A DNA stretch of 64,000 bases from Dermatemys mawii (GCA_007922305.1 ML677358.1:16851327-16915326), one strand, 5' to 3'. Numbered from the stretch's first letter, positions 1 to 11,290 are shown. Numbers and translations are program-made. The notes: generated by a model from the sequence alone, not told the origin.

Positions 1-667
1 TTCAGTAACATCTGCAGGTGTACAACATAACAGATAATGGAAGTCGAATCCCAGAAATAAGGTGCATAGTGGGTAGGTAAGAGGACTCTTATGGAGCATG
101 GTATACTTTTGCAAGCTCACCCAAACCCACAGTGAAATTATCTGTGCTGCTGAAATAAGGTTACTTTGAATTGAAGGAGTCTTGTCTCTACTCTGAAAGG
201 GGTGCTGGCTTTGAATTCACATTTGACTACTTCTCCCACAAATATCTCCATGTTTTCCTCTGTGTGGCCCTTGTGCACAGAGCTGCCTTCCTGAACTAAT
301 TCGTAAGGGTGCTAACCTCTCTGACCAGTGCCACGATGCCCTGAAAGAACCAGCTGACTAACAATGGTGAGTTGCAGTGGTAGCTGAGTTTTTTAAAACA
401 TATATAATTTTAAAAATTACTTTCAAATGATTTGGAGCCATCAAATTATACATGTGGGGATGGATTCATCTCGGTGTTTGCGCATGTGTGTAACATTAAG
501 AATGTGACTAGCCCAAGTGAAATCAATGAGACTGCTCATGTTCTAGAAGTTCTGCACGTGCTTCAGTACTTGTCTGAGTCAGGGCTGTGGTCAACCTACT
601 TAACCATGTGATCTTGTAACTTCTCCCTTCACCCCACAGCCCTCCGATTATTTATTACACAGCACTG
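1..667. other. unique sequence, nothing recognised
   Basis: No open frame above about 60 codons, no recognisable protein and no repeat family that I know. AT-rich around 395-440. Confidence 0.5.
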
Positions 668-785
668 ACTTATTCAAATCAGACTGTAAGCACTTTGGGG
701 CAGAGGGCTATCTTTCCATGTTTCTTTATATGGTGCCTACCACAATGGGGGTCTTTGTGCAAGCTTAGTACCAATAAATAATAAC
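668..785 (+). repeat. ancient MIR/L3-like dispersed repeat, 3' part
   Basis: The stretch contains CAGACTGTAAGCACTTTGGGGCAG, GTGCCTACCACAATGGGG and ends in AATAAATAATAA. This order (AGACTGTAAGCTCTTTGGGGCAG, then a GCGCCTAGCACAATGGGG-like block, then AATAAATAAT) is a familiar old amniote dispersed repeat, the sense-strand counterpart of the copies near 20325, 29805 and 63676. Old and diverged. The exact family name (MIR, L3 or related) is inferred. Confidence 0.5.
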
Positions 786-1255
786 AATGAAGTACTCAAA
801 GGGCTTTTCACTAATTGATTTGCATGCCTGTTAAAGGAGGGCTCTAGTCTGTAGTGATTACAGATAGCTCAAACAGATTCTCCGTCATCCATCCCAAAGT
901 CATTGCCCTTGTCAGTGAAGTAACATTAAACGTTTAAGGATTCTCTGGATCATTCACAGTGGAACCCCATTATCTCATTAACCAAAAAGGCAGGAGTGTT
1001 GTGTTTTAATGTAAATAGTATTCCCAGCGCTGCCAATTGCCTCAGATCCTAGTCAAAGCTGCAGTAAATAAGCCCTGGATATTTCGCTCACTTTTACATA
1101 AATCCTGTCAACTTTAAGAAGCCCATTGATGAGTCTCAGATATTAGTTGTGCCAGAGCAAGGAACCTCTCTCAATATACAAGAGCTTTGTTTCTTACATG
1201 AGAGGCAAACTCGGTTATTGAATCACAGAAGTTGCAAAACGCCTCAAGAATAAAT
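786..1255. other. unique sequence, nothing recognised
   Basis: No gene, strong hairpin or known repeat seen. Confidence 0.5.
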
Positions 1256-1388
1256 GGGTTGTGAGTTTAATCCTTGAGTGGGCCATTTAGGGATATGGGG
1301 CAAAAATGGGATTGATCCTGCTTTGAGTAGGGGTTTGGACTAGATGACTTCCTGAGGTCCCTTCCAACTCTGAGATTCTATGATTCTA
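1256..1388 (+). repeat. tRNA-derived SINE with CR1 tail, 5'-truncated
   Basis: Begins at the B-box region of the tRNA head (GGTTGTGAGTTTAATCC), continues through TTGAGTGGGCCATTTAGGG and the linker GGGGCAAAAATGGGATTG, and ends in the CR1-type tail CCTTCCAACTCTGAGATTC followed by TATGATTCT. The A box is missing, so it is a 5'-truncated copy. The same family occurs at 39873-40066 (full length, minus) and 50177-50337. A tRNA head joined to a CR1 tail is established for turtle SINEs, which are mobilised by CR1 LINEs. Confidence 0.85.
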
Positions 1389-4107
1389 AGAAATGAAATT
1401 CCAGCTGGTGATCCCCACAGCTCTCTAGAGTCGGCAGAACATGCTGACAAAGCATGTGTATTCTATTGGCCTTAGCTGGAGATTGCACATCTGTGTTATG
1501 TTTTCATGTCAGTGGTCTTGGTCCTGTTGCTTATGGCTTTCAGGTACTGTAGGAATGGCACTGCCTCTTCCAAAAAGGTCTTTTGGGGGACTAGCAAATG
1601 TGTGAGTATTACTTTGGGATTTAGATGACTCAAGGGCTTGGTAACAAGACACAGGCTCTTTCAATTCTGCATATAGTGACTGTCTGGAATCCACTCCATG
1701 ATGCTAGTGACCAAAAATCATTGCCAGCTGACATCTTTTCACTGGTCAATGTGAACTAACTTCCTGTTCTTGATATAGTTTCTCTTTGGTAGGTGCCCAA
1801 CCTTGTACTGTAGGTCAGAAGGCTGGCATGGATAGCAGGAGTTTGGTGTTGGGAGGTGATCTAGATAACAACAGGTCTAAAAGACTAGTTGCTCAGATGA
1901 AGGGTAGGCAGGAGCAGGAAACTTTAAAACAGGTGGTGTCCATTCAACAGTCTGCTGCTAGTCATCTGATCCCACTTCAATTCCCATGTCCAGTCTTGCA
2001 GTGCAATGGCACAGAGTGTGAGGCTGTTGTTTAGCAGCCCTGCAGCCCTGGGTTTGAGATCTCTGGCACCCAGCACCTGATCAGATACTACAGTGATGGG
2101 TGTGGGGACAAAACCTTAAGAGAGTTAAGCAACTCTAGGATTTGTGAGGTTGTGCATGACCATGAGACGGGGAATACGCCCTCTTGTGTTTTGCAGTAGC
2201 CATGTGAAGTGCTTTGGCAAAAGTCCTTAATATAAAAAGAGCAGAGCTGCACAAACTACCCTCATACAACTTTAGTGGAAGGTGAATGGGGAACATTTCC
2301 CAGAACAGTTTGGAAACAACACAGGCTCAGGGGTTTTTTGCTCTGATTCCACCTGTTCTAATAAATTTAGATCAGGTGCTAAGCTCTTCTCCCTCCCCAA
2401 CCTGTCTGCTGCTTAGGAGTCTAATGGCATTAGGAAGCTTATCTAAATGAAATATCTTCACATCATATCATGTTACAAAGCATCATGTTGTAAAGCACCA
2501 TGACAAAGTGTCAGGATGTGACAACAGTTTATGCAATGCATAAGCAATGTAAATGAAAATGAGTTTGAACCATGTTCATGCTATCAGTTGAATGGGAAAG
2601 GGCTTGATCTGACTTGTGGATAAGTTAAGTATCTGAGATGAGATGCATAATTTATTTCTAATCACCAACAAGCAGTCTATCCAGGTGGGCACTTTGTCTC
2701 TGGACACAGTGTACTTAATTTATGTTAATGACTGGGTTGTTTAATAATACAATATATAATTTTGGGGAAGAGAGGCTGGCAATACATAACTAACATTACC
2801 TGCTTTTCAGATGGACTTTAACAGCTTAAAAAAAGAGAAGTTCACACACAAAGAATCACATTGCAACTATTCTGAGCTTTCTTTGCTGCTATTGAATGTA
2901 TTTGTGTTTTCATATGGACATGTAACGCTGTCAAGCTTCCTTCCTTCCTCATTTGTTTCTGATGTCCTAGGGAGAAATTTTGCCTTAGGTTGTGCTGTGA
3001 AATTTTAGAGTAACTCTTGGTAATTCAGTGGAATGACTGCCCATTAATTTGGTAAAACTGAAAGTAAAAATTTGGCCCATAATCTCCTGCATTTCAGAGA
3101 CAGGCTTGAACCAGTTTTGTTATGGGGCAACTTTTATGGTGGTGAAAACAGACAATTGTTCTCTATTTGTCTTTTGTCCCTTAGCAAATTTCTAATCCAC
3201 AACAGAACTTCACTCCTCAGATTGTTTAGTTTCTTAAAGTATTTTCCAAGACATCATGAATCAGAGCCTTTTTGAAAATCCAGATAAGTGATATCTGATT
3301 CTTATGTTTGCACTGTTTTGCTGACTCTGTCAGGGAATTCTATTGGTTAGAGATGCACAATTTTCCTTAACAGAATTTTCATAATTTTCATGTAGGTGTT
3401 TTTATCATTCCATTTTTAATGCTCATTTGAACCAATTTTCATTGGGTTGTTTGGTTCAAAATCACTTTTTGGTGAAATTTTTTGACCATCAATAGCTGGC
3501 ATCCAGTTTTCAACCTTGACATTCTCTTGCAGGAGAGAAACCTCGTAAAACACTTTTAAATATTTTACAATGTTACATGCCTGGAGAGGAAGGGGAGAAG
3601 AAACACCGTAAGTGGAAGGGTTCAAAATAATCAGTTGGTTGGTAGACTTTGTATTTCACAAATAAGATTTCAGAGGCTAGAGAACTTATTTTTACATCAA
3701 ACATATCAAGGCAACCCCAAGCTACACTGTTTCTTTTTTATACATGGAGCTAGGGTATTTAACATTTAATGTGCTATATCCACTCCAACAAAAATGTTTT
3801 TTATTCATTCATAATTTTATTGATTGATGGTATTTGGATCTTAGAACCAGAGAGAAAGTTATAGTTGATCTTTCATATCGCTAGAGCAAAGGGATTAAAA
3901 AAAAATTACTTGTAGATCAGCTCCTTCTGCTTCCTAAGAAGAAAAAGGATTCTCCTTCCGCCTCTCCCCCATACTTATCACTTGTAAAGTCTTAATGGAT
4001 TTGCAAAGCAGCTTAAATGAATTAATCAAGCAGTGTCCAGTGAAAAAGGTGCACACTCAGAGTATTGCAGCCATTGTTGTCAAGAGAGTCCTAAATGGTC
4101 AGTCTGA
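1389..4107. other. unique sequence, nothing recognised
   Basis: Several open frames of 60-82 codons on both strands (for example 1786-2034 plus, 3416-3625 minus) match no protein I know and look like chance. The part 3340-3500 is T-rich with recurring TTTTCAT and AATTTTC words, which may be a relic of the TA-flanked family found at 62621-63046. Confidence 0.45.
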
Positions 4108-4190
4108 GAAGAGAGACAAGGTGGGTGAGATAATATCTTTTATTGGACAAACTTGCGTTGGTGAAAGTCAAGCTTTGGAGCTACACGGTA
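4108..4190 (-). repeat. relic related to hammerhead-bearing retroelements
   Basis: Plus-strand GAGACAAGGTGGGTGAGATA, TCTTTTATTGGACAAACTTG and GTTGGTGAAAGTCAAGCTTT match, in order, a repeat that I recognise from turtle and crocodile genomes. On the minus strand that repeat usually reads GAAGA, stem, GAAA, GCTTGTCTC, which is the layout of a hammerhead ribozyme of the Penelope-like type. Here GAAA has become CAAA and the 5' half of the core cannot be recognised, so only the 3' part survives. The family assignment is inferred. Confidence 0.5.
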
Positions 4191-4278
4191 TTGGTGTGTC
4201 TCATCAACGTGGCCTAACAACACCACTACAAACAAACTAAGGAGATGCAGTTACTTAATTAGCAGGATAGTCATTTTA

Positions 4279-4640
4279 TTCATAGATTTCAAGGCCAGAA
4301 GGGACTGTTGTGATCATCTAATCTGATCTCTTGTATAACACAGGCCAGAGAACTTCCCCAAAATGATTCCTAGAACAGACCATTTGGAAAAACAGCCAAT
4401 CATGATTTAAAAATGGTCAGTGATGGAGAATCCACCATGACCCTGTGTAAATTGTTCCAGTGGTTAATTACACTCTCTGCTAAAAATGTATGCCTTATTT
4501 CCTGTGTGAATTTGCCTAGCTTCAACTTCCAGCTTTTGCTAGACCTTTCTCTGCTAGACTGAAGAGTCTGTTATTAAATATTTGCTCCCCATGTAGATAC
4601 TTCTAATCTGTAATCAAGTCATGCCTTAACTAATGATGGT
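4279..4640 (-). mobile_element. CR1 LINE 3' end, truncated
   Basis: Read on the plus strand this is the reverse complement of a CR1 3' UTR: TCATAGATTTCAAGGCCAGA, then GATCATCTAATCTGATCTC, ATAACACAGGCCAGAGAAC, GATGGAGAATCCACCATGAC, TTGTTCCAGTGGTTAATTAC and TCTCTGCTAGACTGAAGAG. Only the 3' UTR is present, as usual for 5'-truncated CR1 copies. The downstream end is gradual and approximate. Confidence 0.85.
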
Positions 4641-5056
4641 CCTTTAAAGTTTCTCAAACACTCTATATAATTTCTGCTCTGATGGAGTGAGATTCTTCTA
4701 TATTCATTGTTAAAGGTTTTTTTAAATTTTGTAATAGATTAAATGAAGTTTTAACAAGGCTTTTGGGGGCAATTCCTCATCATTAAAATAACAAATGGCT
4801 AGAAAGCAGCCTTCTGTCTCATAAAAATCTAATAGTGTTAGTGGACGGTAATCCAGCTGGTAACTGATGGCTGAACAACTGTGAAACCTGTCATACTCTG
4901 AGCTGCAATCAGTACAGACCGTACATCTTTCATGAAGTTTATAGAGTTGCTTATTAAAGGTGGCTGAGACACTGAAGTGTCTCAGGTTCCATTTGGATAG
5001 GCATCCAAAAGTTCATCTACTTATCTGAAGGTTTTTCATATTTTTAAATTGAATTG
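4641..5056. other. unique sequence, nothing recognised
   Basis: No gene or known repeat seen between the CR1 end and the solo LTR. Confidence 0.5.
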
Positions 5057-5060
5057 GGTG

Positions 5061-5634
5061 TGTAGCGGGGTGGTTACCTACTCCAGCCATAAAAGGGTTA
5101 AAACCAGCCTGGGACAGGGCTGCCCCTGGAGAGCCTAGAAGCAAAAGCTGATTGGGAAGGAGCAGGACCTGGCTGCCTGAGGAATAGGGTATCTGAGGTA
5201 GAGCAGTGCTGGAGAATAAGCAAGGGAGCTGGGGAGCTCCAGCCTAGCATCCCCACCCCCAAGCTGCGGGCCTGAAGCAAGGCCTAAGGAAGGTACTGGG
5301 GTTAGACAGAGGCAGCTGGTCCAAAACTCCCCCGTGCCAATGATGAGTGGTTTACAAACTGCAGTCTGCCACAGGGAGTGAGGGCTAGAAGCTGACTGGC
5401 AGTAGCCACTGAAGCAAGGTGGGGGATAGTGGGTTGGGGATTCCCCAGGGAGGGGAGATCCAGAGACTGTGGGGATACTGCTGGGGCAGACCCCCGGGAT
5501 AAAGGGGCCGGGAGGGACATGGCGGCCAGCAGCAAGTGGGACGGTGAACAGCAGAGGGCGCTCCGAAAGCTGGTGCGCTAATTCCCTGGAGAAGCAGAAG
5601 GAGGCGCCACGTGGGTGAGTCCCACACCACTACA
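5061..5634 (+). mobile_element. solo LTR (group A), TGTAG...CTACA ends
   Basis: The element begins TGTAGCGGGGTGG and ends CACACCACTACA, giving inverted TGTAG/CTACA termini. It is flanked by the 4-bp direct repeat GGTG (5057-5060 and 5635-5638). GC- and purine-rich. It shares TAGAGCAGTGCTGG (5199-5212), a CTGCAGT-TGCC block and a GGTGAGTCC motif near its end with the LTR at 28243-29035, so the two are related. Sense is inferred from the CATAAAAGG TATA-like motif near the 5' end. No internal coding region adjoins it, so it is a recombined solo LTR. Gypsy-like versus retrovirus-like class is unresolved. Confidence 0.7.
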
Positions 5635-5638
5635 GGTG

Positions 5639-5989
5639 TGTCTCACTGGGTCTGGGCACATCTTGGTAATGTTTTCTTTAAGATTTGCAGGATTTCTTAG
5701 TTCCAGTCTGACTGCTCATCTCTGGGGACTGCCCTGTTTTGGTGCTACCCATATCCAAAGAAGGTGCAGATTTGTGTAACTGCCACGCAGGGTTAATGTT
5801 GGTTTGGTTCACCTTTTAGGCAAAAGTCTGAGTCACTTCTTGTTTCATCCAATGTGCATTGCCCATCCCTCTTTCTGATAATAACGGAGGTGTTTTCAAA
5901 GGATGCTTCTCTCCCCTTCGTGTCCTGCTGCTTTCAACAGCATTGAGAGGACGACAAATATCAGGTTGCCACTGGCACTTTAAGTGGGA
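5639..5989. other. unique sequence, nothing recognised
   Basis: No gene or repeat that I can name. It may hold the upstream edge of the LTR-like stretch that follows. Confidence 0.4.
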
Positions 5990-6630
5990 ACATGAGTAAC
6001 TCATCAAGTGGGCTTAAAAGAGGGCAGCAGGGCCCTGGAGGAAAGAGAGATCTGGGGAGTTGGAGCTGCCTGGATCATTGAGGAAAGGGCAGGTAAGAGC
6101 TGCCTGGGACTCAGGAGACTGGAGGAGGGCTCTGGGGAAAAGCTGCAGAACGCTCTCGGCAGGCCCTCCCTGGAAGGAGAGAGGTGATTATCAGGAAGCC
6201 AGCAGAAGGGTCTAGCCTGCTGACCTTCCTCAGCCAGAAAGCCATGGCCAGAGAAGCCGGGAGAGCTGAAGGCTAAGAGCAGCAAAGGGAGATACCTGCT
6301 CCTGGCTTTTGGAGCCAGAGAGCTGACACCGGAGGCCCAAAGAGGCCCAAAGGCTGGGGATAAGGTGGGGTGAGAGAGACTGGGGCTGGTTGTGGATGGA
6401 CACTTGGAACTGGTTTTGTTATGGAATTTTGACAATCAGTGAACTCCCACAAGGGCTATGTTTATACTTGGGAAGATGGGTTGGACTATTTCTGGGGATG
6501 CTGAAGGGGGAAAACTGAGGCAGACATGCCTGTTGTGACGCAACCTGCTGTAGGAAGGGTGGGGCAGCCCTATGACAGGGTCACAGGGGATGGGGAGACC
6601 AGAGGGAATGCACTTGGCGAGGCTACTGGT
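5990..6630 (+). repeat. purine-rich LTR-like sequence, boundaries not found
   Basis: A strongly purine-rich, GC-elevated stretch with a CTTAAAAGAGGGCAG motif (possible TATA/start region) near 6012 and a composition like the solo LTRs at 5061 and 28243. I could not find TG...CA ends or a target duplication. The 143-codon open frame on the minus strand (6004-6435) is a by-product of this composition, with the low-complexity Pro/Ser/Leu content expected of it. Confidence 0.3.
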
Positions 6631-7329
6631 GCATGCCAGTTATTTCTGGTTGTCGTAATGGCATGCTGTAGGCAGCTGAGCATATGTTAGGGCACCTCTG
6701 AGGCTCCTCTAGCTCACCCCAGGAGCAAATCCACCCTGGGATGCAAGGTGTGCAAAGGCGGCAGAGATCCTACTTGAACTTACCGTGTCGGTTCCTGTGA
6801 CAAGCTTATCTCTGTGAAAAGAGAGTGCCGGGAGCCTGATCTTCAGCTTTCCCCTTTCTCCTACTGCCTAGGCCTCTCCAGCAGTCAGTCAGATGGAAGC
6901 TGTGCCTGCTGCTCTGGCTGGATCCCCTGACTGACAGCCCAGTTCCCAGGAGTCGGCGTTAATCTTCCCTTATTTACACAAATCAACTCCCTTATCTCCA
7001 TCCCTGGAGCCTTCGTCCCAACTTTTCCCCATGGAGCACTTTCACGTTCCATATTTTAGTATTTTATCTAGTGATCCAGCCTTCTGCAGCAGGCTAGCAA
7101 CAACATAAAACACTTTCTGGTGCTTCCTTTCCCTTCCGGACAAGGTGTGCATGAAAGTAAGTTTGATGGATTGTTGGCAATAAAAGTTATGAAATTTCAT
7201 TTTTTTAATTGAAGAGCAGCCCCACATAGTTGTGGTAATTTCAGTTCTCTTATTTTCTTCTGTCTGTTGATTCATTTGGGCCCAGCCTACATACAAGAGA
7301 AAGATCTTCTGCACCACAGAGATACAGTG
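6631..7329. other. unique sequence, nothing recognised
   Basis: No gene or named repeat. The minus-strand open frame of 91 codons (7042-7317) resembles no known protein. Confidence 0.45.
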
Positions 7330-7463
7330 TAAGGGCTTGTCTACACTGGGAAGTTAGTGCGCAGTAAGCGAGGATGTGAACTGAAAGCACACTAGCTAAT
7401 TCACGCTAACTCTCGATATGGACAGTTTTAGAGCGTATGGTGAGTAACCTCGGATGATTTAGA

Positions 7464-7861
7464 TGTCACAGGGGGTGGGGGAGTCCAGTTCCTACACCCC
7501 CCACTTCCTGGGATTCACAGTGATTCTTAGCCAGCCAGTAGATCAAAACGTTTATCTGAGATGCCAGGAACACAATCCAACTCAGAGCTTGTCAGTACAA
7601 ACAGGACCCCTTAGTCAGGCCCTTCTGGGGGGCAGGGAGATAAGACCCCAAATCCGGGCTCCCTCCTCTTCCCCAGCCAGCTTCTACCCCCTCAAAACCC
7701 TGCAGCCATCTCTCTCTTCCTTTCTTCACTTGAATGTTCACTTCCCGGGCCCCTCCCCCTTCTCATCTCAGGTTACAGCTCCAGGTATCTCCCTTCAGAA
7801 AAGCCTCCCCCCTCCAGTGAAACTCTTGAGATCACTTCCACCCTCCTCCCTGCTTGTCACA
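7464..7861 (+). mobile_element. LTR-like insert inside the outer MITE
   Basis: Starts TGTCACAGGGGGTGGGGG and ends CTTGTCACA, so it has TGT...ACA ends, with flanking TTAGA (7459-7463) and TTAGC (7862-7866), a 5-bp duplication with one mismatch. The interior (for example AGATAAGACCCCAAATCCGG) resembles LTR sequence common in turtle genomes. The 139-codon open frame at 7463-7882 runs through it and is not a gene. The boundaries are plausible, not certain. Confidence 0.5.
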
Positions 7862-7907
7862 TTAGCTTCCAAAGTGCATTAAGCTTATGTGCATAAAGGC
7901 ACTCTTA

Positions 7908-8203
7908 GGGTACGTCTTCACTACCTGCCAGATTGGCGGGAAGTGGTCGATCTATTGGGGATCGATTTATCGCATATATTGTAGACATGATAAATCGATC
8001 CCCAAGCGCACTCCCCATCGACTCCGGAACTTCACCTCTGCAAGAGGCAGAAGCGGAGTTGACGGGGGAGCGGTAGTGGTCGACTCACCGCCATGTGGAT
8101 GGCCAGGTAAGTCGCCCTAAGGTACGCTGACTTCAGCTACGCTATTCGCATAGCTGAAGTTGCTCATCTTAGATCGACCCCCACCCCCAGGTGTAGCCCA
8201 GGC
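7908..8203. mobile_element. inner PIF/Harbinger-type MITE with internal hairpins
   Basis: Begins GGGTACGTCTTCACTACC and ends GGTGTAGCCCAGGC, flanked by the 3-bp duplication TTA (7905-7907 and 8204-8206). Two strong internal hairpins are visible: a perfect 17-bp stem of 7955-7971 (TTGGGGATCGATTTATC) with 7989-8005, and a perfect 10-bp stem of 8130-8139 (ACTTCAGCTA) with 8151-8160. The sequence closely resembles an abundant turtle MITE. It retains many CpG sites, which suggests a younger insertion than its host. Confidence 0.8.
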
Positions 8204-8298
8204 TTAAGTATGCAGTTAGTGTCCACATGGAGAATTAGTGCAGAGTAGTGAGTCATACCAGCGCCTGCAGGCTTTTTCCTCCTGTAGACAAGCCCTAA

Positions 8299-9692
8299 GT
8301 CTCCAAAACTGTCCCCTTCCTTCCTGCAATCCGTAGTCGTTGCCACTGTCTTCAGGTCTCCTGTTTGCATGGTGACATGTTCCCAAAAGATATAGAGGGG
8401 TGGAATCAACAGGAGCTTTGCCACTGGATTCAACAGAGGCAGGGTTTTACCCATAATGTTTTAGAAAAGGCCCATCTAAAACTAATCTATCCCCCTACAT
8501 GCAGATTATTGGGTCCATACAGGAATTTCCAAGGTTAGTTCTCATCTTCGGTCTCTTGTATCAACACATCCTAGATCTATGCAGGAAGCTTCAAGTTCCC
8601 TTTGTTTTCTGAGAATCTGACATTGGATCCTGGTTCTTCCAAGACTTGCAAGGCACCTTGATAGCTGGAGTGGCATAATTCATGGATCTCCATGAGAATG
8701 TCCCCAAATCTCTCTTGAATTTGGTTTTCTTGTATCTCAGTCTTTGGGTTGTTAATGTACCTCTGTGTGATGGCAGGAAGGTAGGGAGGAAGAACTCAAT
8801 TTGGGGAAATTTTATATCTAATCAAATGAAAGACATTTCACATTCTCCATTAGAAATGAAGAAATTCTCAGTCTGAATCTTGTGAGGTTCATCTTTAAGA
8901 AATGGTCTTCCAGTAAGCTTGGCTGAGGTGGATGGCGAGAAGGAGTTGAGGTTGAGCAAAACAGTTCAATCGTTCTTTCCAATCAGCCAACTGGTCTGCA
9001 ACTAGTTTGCAGAATCACTGTAAGCAAAAGGTTCAGAGGGAAGAGGAAGTGATTGGTAAGAGCCAAGTGAGGTGAGATTAGCAAGCATAACAACATGGGA
9101 CTATGTAGGAGCATTAAGAATGGCCTGGAGAAGAGTGGGAGGAGGCTGGGAGAAATGCTGGAGGAAGTGGGAGCTGGTGGGGGAGGAAGGAAGACACCAG
9201 ACGATGAGCGGGAGAAACAGCATTATTTAGCAGTTCAGTCCTGGGAAGTGTTTCCATTTAAATGGACCGTGAGCTCGAATTTATTTATATATTTTTATTC
9301 CTTCGATATACAGTAATTTGTATAGCTGGAAAAACAGATTTTGATTGCATCCTGGTAACAGTCCTAGAAAAGCAAATGCCATGGCGCTCTTTACTCCAAA
9401 CATAAATATTGCGAGCTATCTAGGGACTTCTATTTAAGATACTGTAAATGTCTTATTAAATCTTCATTAAATTCATGCTCGAAAGCCTTTTACTGTTAAG
9501 TGTTACCCAGGGCTTCTTTTTCCACTCTCACAATGGGGACTGTTTGTACTGTACAAAAAATGAATCCTTTTTTTGCGACGTTTTGGCACCTGTTTGAGAG
9601 AGCCCCATGCAGAAGCAAGCTCCAAGGTCGCTGTGCAGGAGATCTACCAAAATTACAAGTGTGTACACAGATTTTTTTAAAATGACAGGAGT
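8299..9692. other. unique sequence, nothing recognised
   Basis: Short open frames only. AT-rich around 9278-9300. No known repeat seen. Confidence 0.5.
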
Positions 9693-9700
9693 ATCTATAG

Positions 9701-9876
9701 CAGTGGTTGTCAACCTATTTACCACTATGGGCCGAATATGTAGTTCTCTGTGTGTTATGTGGGTGGCGTCCACAAAATATTTGTACTACCTGTATGGCCC
9801 TGAGGGTATTGCAGAGGCTGCAGCTGTGTACCGAGTGGGCCACAAGCAGCCTGTGGCCCCAGGCTGAGAACCACTG
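9701..9876. mobile_element. hAT-type MITE
   Basis: Inverted ends CAGTGGTTGTCAACC at the left and GGCTGAGAACCACTG at the right (13 of 15 bases pair). The flanking 8-mers ATCTATAG (9693-9700) and GTCTACAG (9877-9884) agree at 6 of 8 positions, as expected for an old hAT target duplication. 176 bp, with no coding capacity. Confidence 0.75.
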
Positions 9877-9884
9877 GTCTACAG

Positions 9885-10969
9885 TAATTATTTCACTGCT
9901 GCAGGATGCTCATTTATTACCAGAAGTTCCCTTGGAGTTTCTCCATTGTACTCTCTGGGCCTTGTACTCTATCCACCCTCAGGCCATCCTCTAAAGAGAG
10001 GGGTTCCTTTGAACCCCTCCTCTTGCTTCTTTTATCTGCTCCCCGCCTTCCCGAAAGTAAACTTGGCTTTGTGAATGTCTTCTCCTCCAAAGACCTGAAA
10101 GGCCAAGAAAGACACAAGGTCTGGGAGAACAGAGGGATTCTCATCTCTGTTTGGCTCACAAGAGGCTGTGCAGATCGTGCAGGGCCGGCAGGAGGACTTG
10201 CCTTGCAGAGACTGGTATTGCTCACACGTACAGCTTTGGAGTTCTCTGTACAACTCCACATCTTTCCATTTAGGGATAAATTGTGTTAACGAAAGGTGCA
10301 AGATCTGCATGGATTTATTCATGGACCAGATACAGTACTAGGAGGAGCAGTGCAGGCTTACCTAAGAGACATCACCAATGTGCCTAAACCCTAAAGCAAA
10401 GAGATCACCACTGAGAGGAGTGGGGGTGGGAGGGAAAAAGGGTATTTCAGTTTCTCTAAGAACCCAGGGCCCTGTTCTGCCCTAGCAGAATGTATTGATT
10501 TCAGGAGGAGTTACCTCTATCCTGTGGCTGGGAGAGAGACAACTGAACTCCCGGAATTCCTTTCCCCACCATCCCCCAGCCCATGCTCCATCCACTGCCC
10601 GCAACCTTCCTCTGCAGTGCTTGCCTTAATGTGCTGTGGTTCTTGCATCTCACCCAAATTGCTCCCTGCCCCATGTCAATTCTGTGTCAGGAAGGGATGT
10701 GTCAGAGCTGCTTCTGAGTAGTTAGGAGACTGATTTCATTGATCTGAAGGGTTTGGTCATTTGGGAATGAGATATCGGGATCACTCTGTGCTGTCAGTGG
10801 GAACTCAGAGATGAGGAGAGCAGCTGAGTGCAAAAAGAAAAGTGAAAGTTCTTTATGTCCATACTTGGTTCATTTAATGCGCCGCTGCCAGTGAGCTGCA
10901 AGCACCAATGGCGGGGTGGTGGTTGTGGCCTGTGATACACAGGAGGTCTGGTAGTCCTTTCTGGTCTTG
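9885..10969. other. unique sequence, nothing recognised
   Basis: Overlapping open frames of 95-127 codons lie on both strands between 9906 and 10322. Their overlap and lack of any recognisable domain suggest chance. Confidence 0.45.
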
Positions 10970-10971
10970 TA

Positions 10972-11288
10972 TAGTATAACCTCAGAGTTATGAAAACCAG
11001 AATTATGAACTGACCAGTCAACCACCGACCTCCTTTGGAACCAGAAAGATGCAATCAAGCTACAGCAGAGACACACACACACACACAAAAAGATACACTA
11101 CATCACTGTTCTAAATGTAAACTGCTACAAAAATAAAGGGAAAGCAGCATTCTTCTGCATAGTAAAGTTTCAAAGCTGTAGTAAGTCAATGTTCATTTGT
11201 AAACTTTTGAAAGAACAACCGTAATGTTTTGTTCAGAGTTACGAACAACTTCCACGCCCGATGTGTTTGTAACTCTGAGGTTCTATTG
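10972..11288. mobile_element. mariner/Tigger-like non-autonomous element
   Basis: The ends TAGTATAACCTCAGAGTTAT and GTAACTCTGAGGTTCTATTG form inverted repeats, and TA dinucleotides flank them (10970-10971 and 11289-11290), as in Tc1/mariner-Tigger transposons. 317 bp, no transposase. An (AC)n tract lies inside at 11071-11086. Confidence 0.7.
11071..11086. repeat. (AC)n microsatellite
   Basis: Eight AC units inside the mariner-like element. Confidence 0.95.
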
Positions 11289-11290
11289 TA

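Larger units (their letters stand above)
7333..8295. mobile_element. PIF/Harbinger-type MITE, outer element of a nest
   Basis: Terminal inverted repeats GGGCTTGTCTACACTGGGAA at 7333 and TGTAGACAAGCCC ending at 8295, flanked by the 3-bp duplication TAA (7330-7332 and 8296-8298), which is the PIF/Harbinger signature. The terminal sequence matches MITEs abundant in crocodiles and turtles. The element has no transposase. Its own sequence is about 7333-7463 plus 8207-8295, with short pieces between the inserts. The rest is an LTR-like insert (7464-7861) and a second MITE (7908-8203). Confidence 0.8.

Noticed and set aside
6004..6435. 143-codon minus-strand open frame
   Set aside because: Composition is biased (Pro/Ser/Leu) because the plus strand is purine-rich LTR-like sequence.
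7463..7882. 139-codon plus-strand open frame
   Set aside because: Lies almost wholly within the LTR-like insert of a nested MITE.
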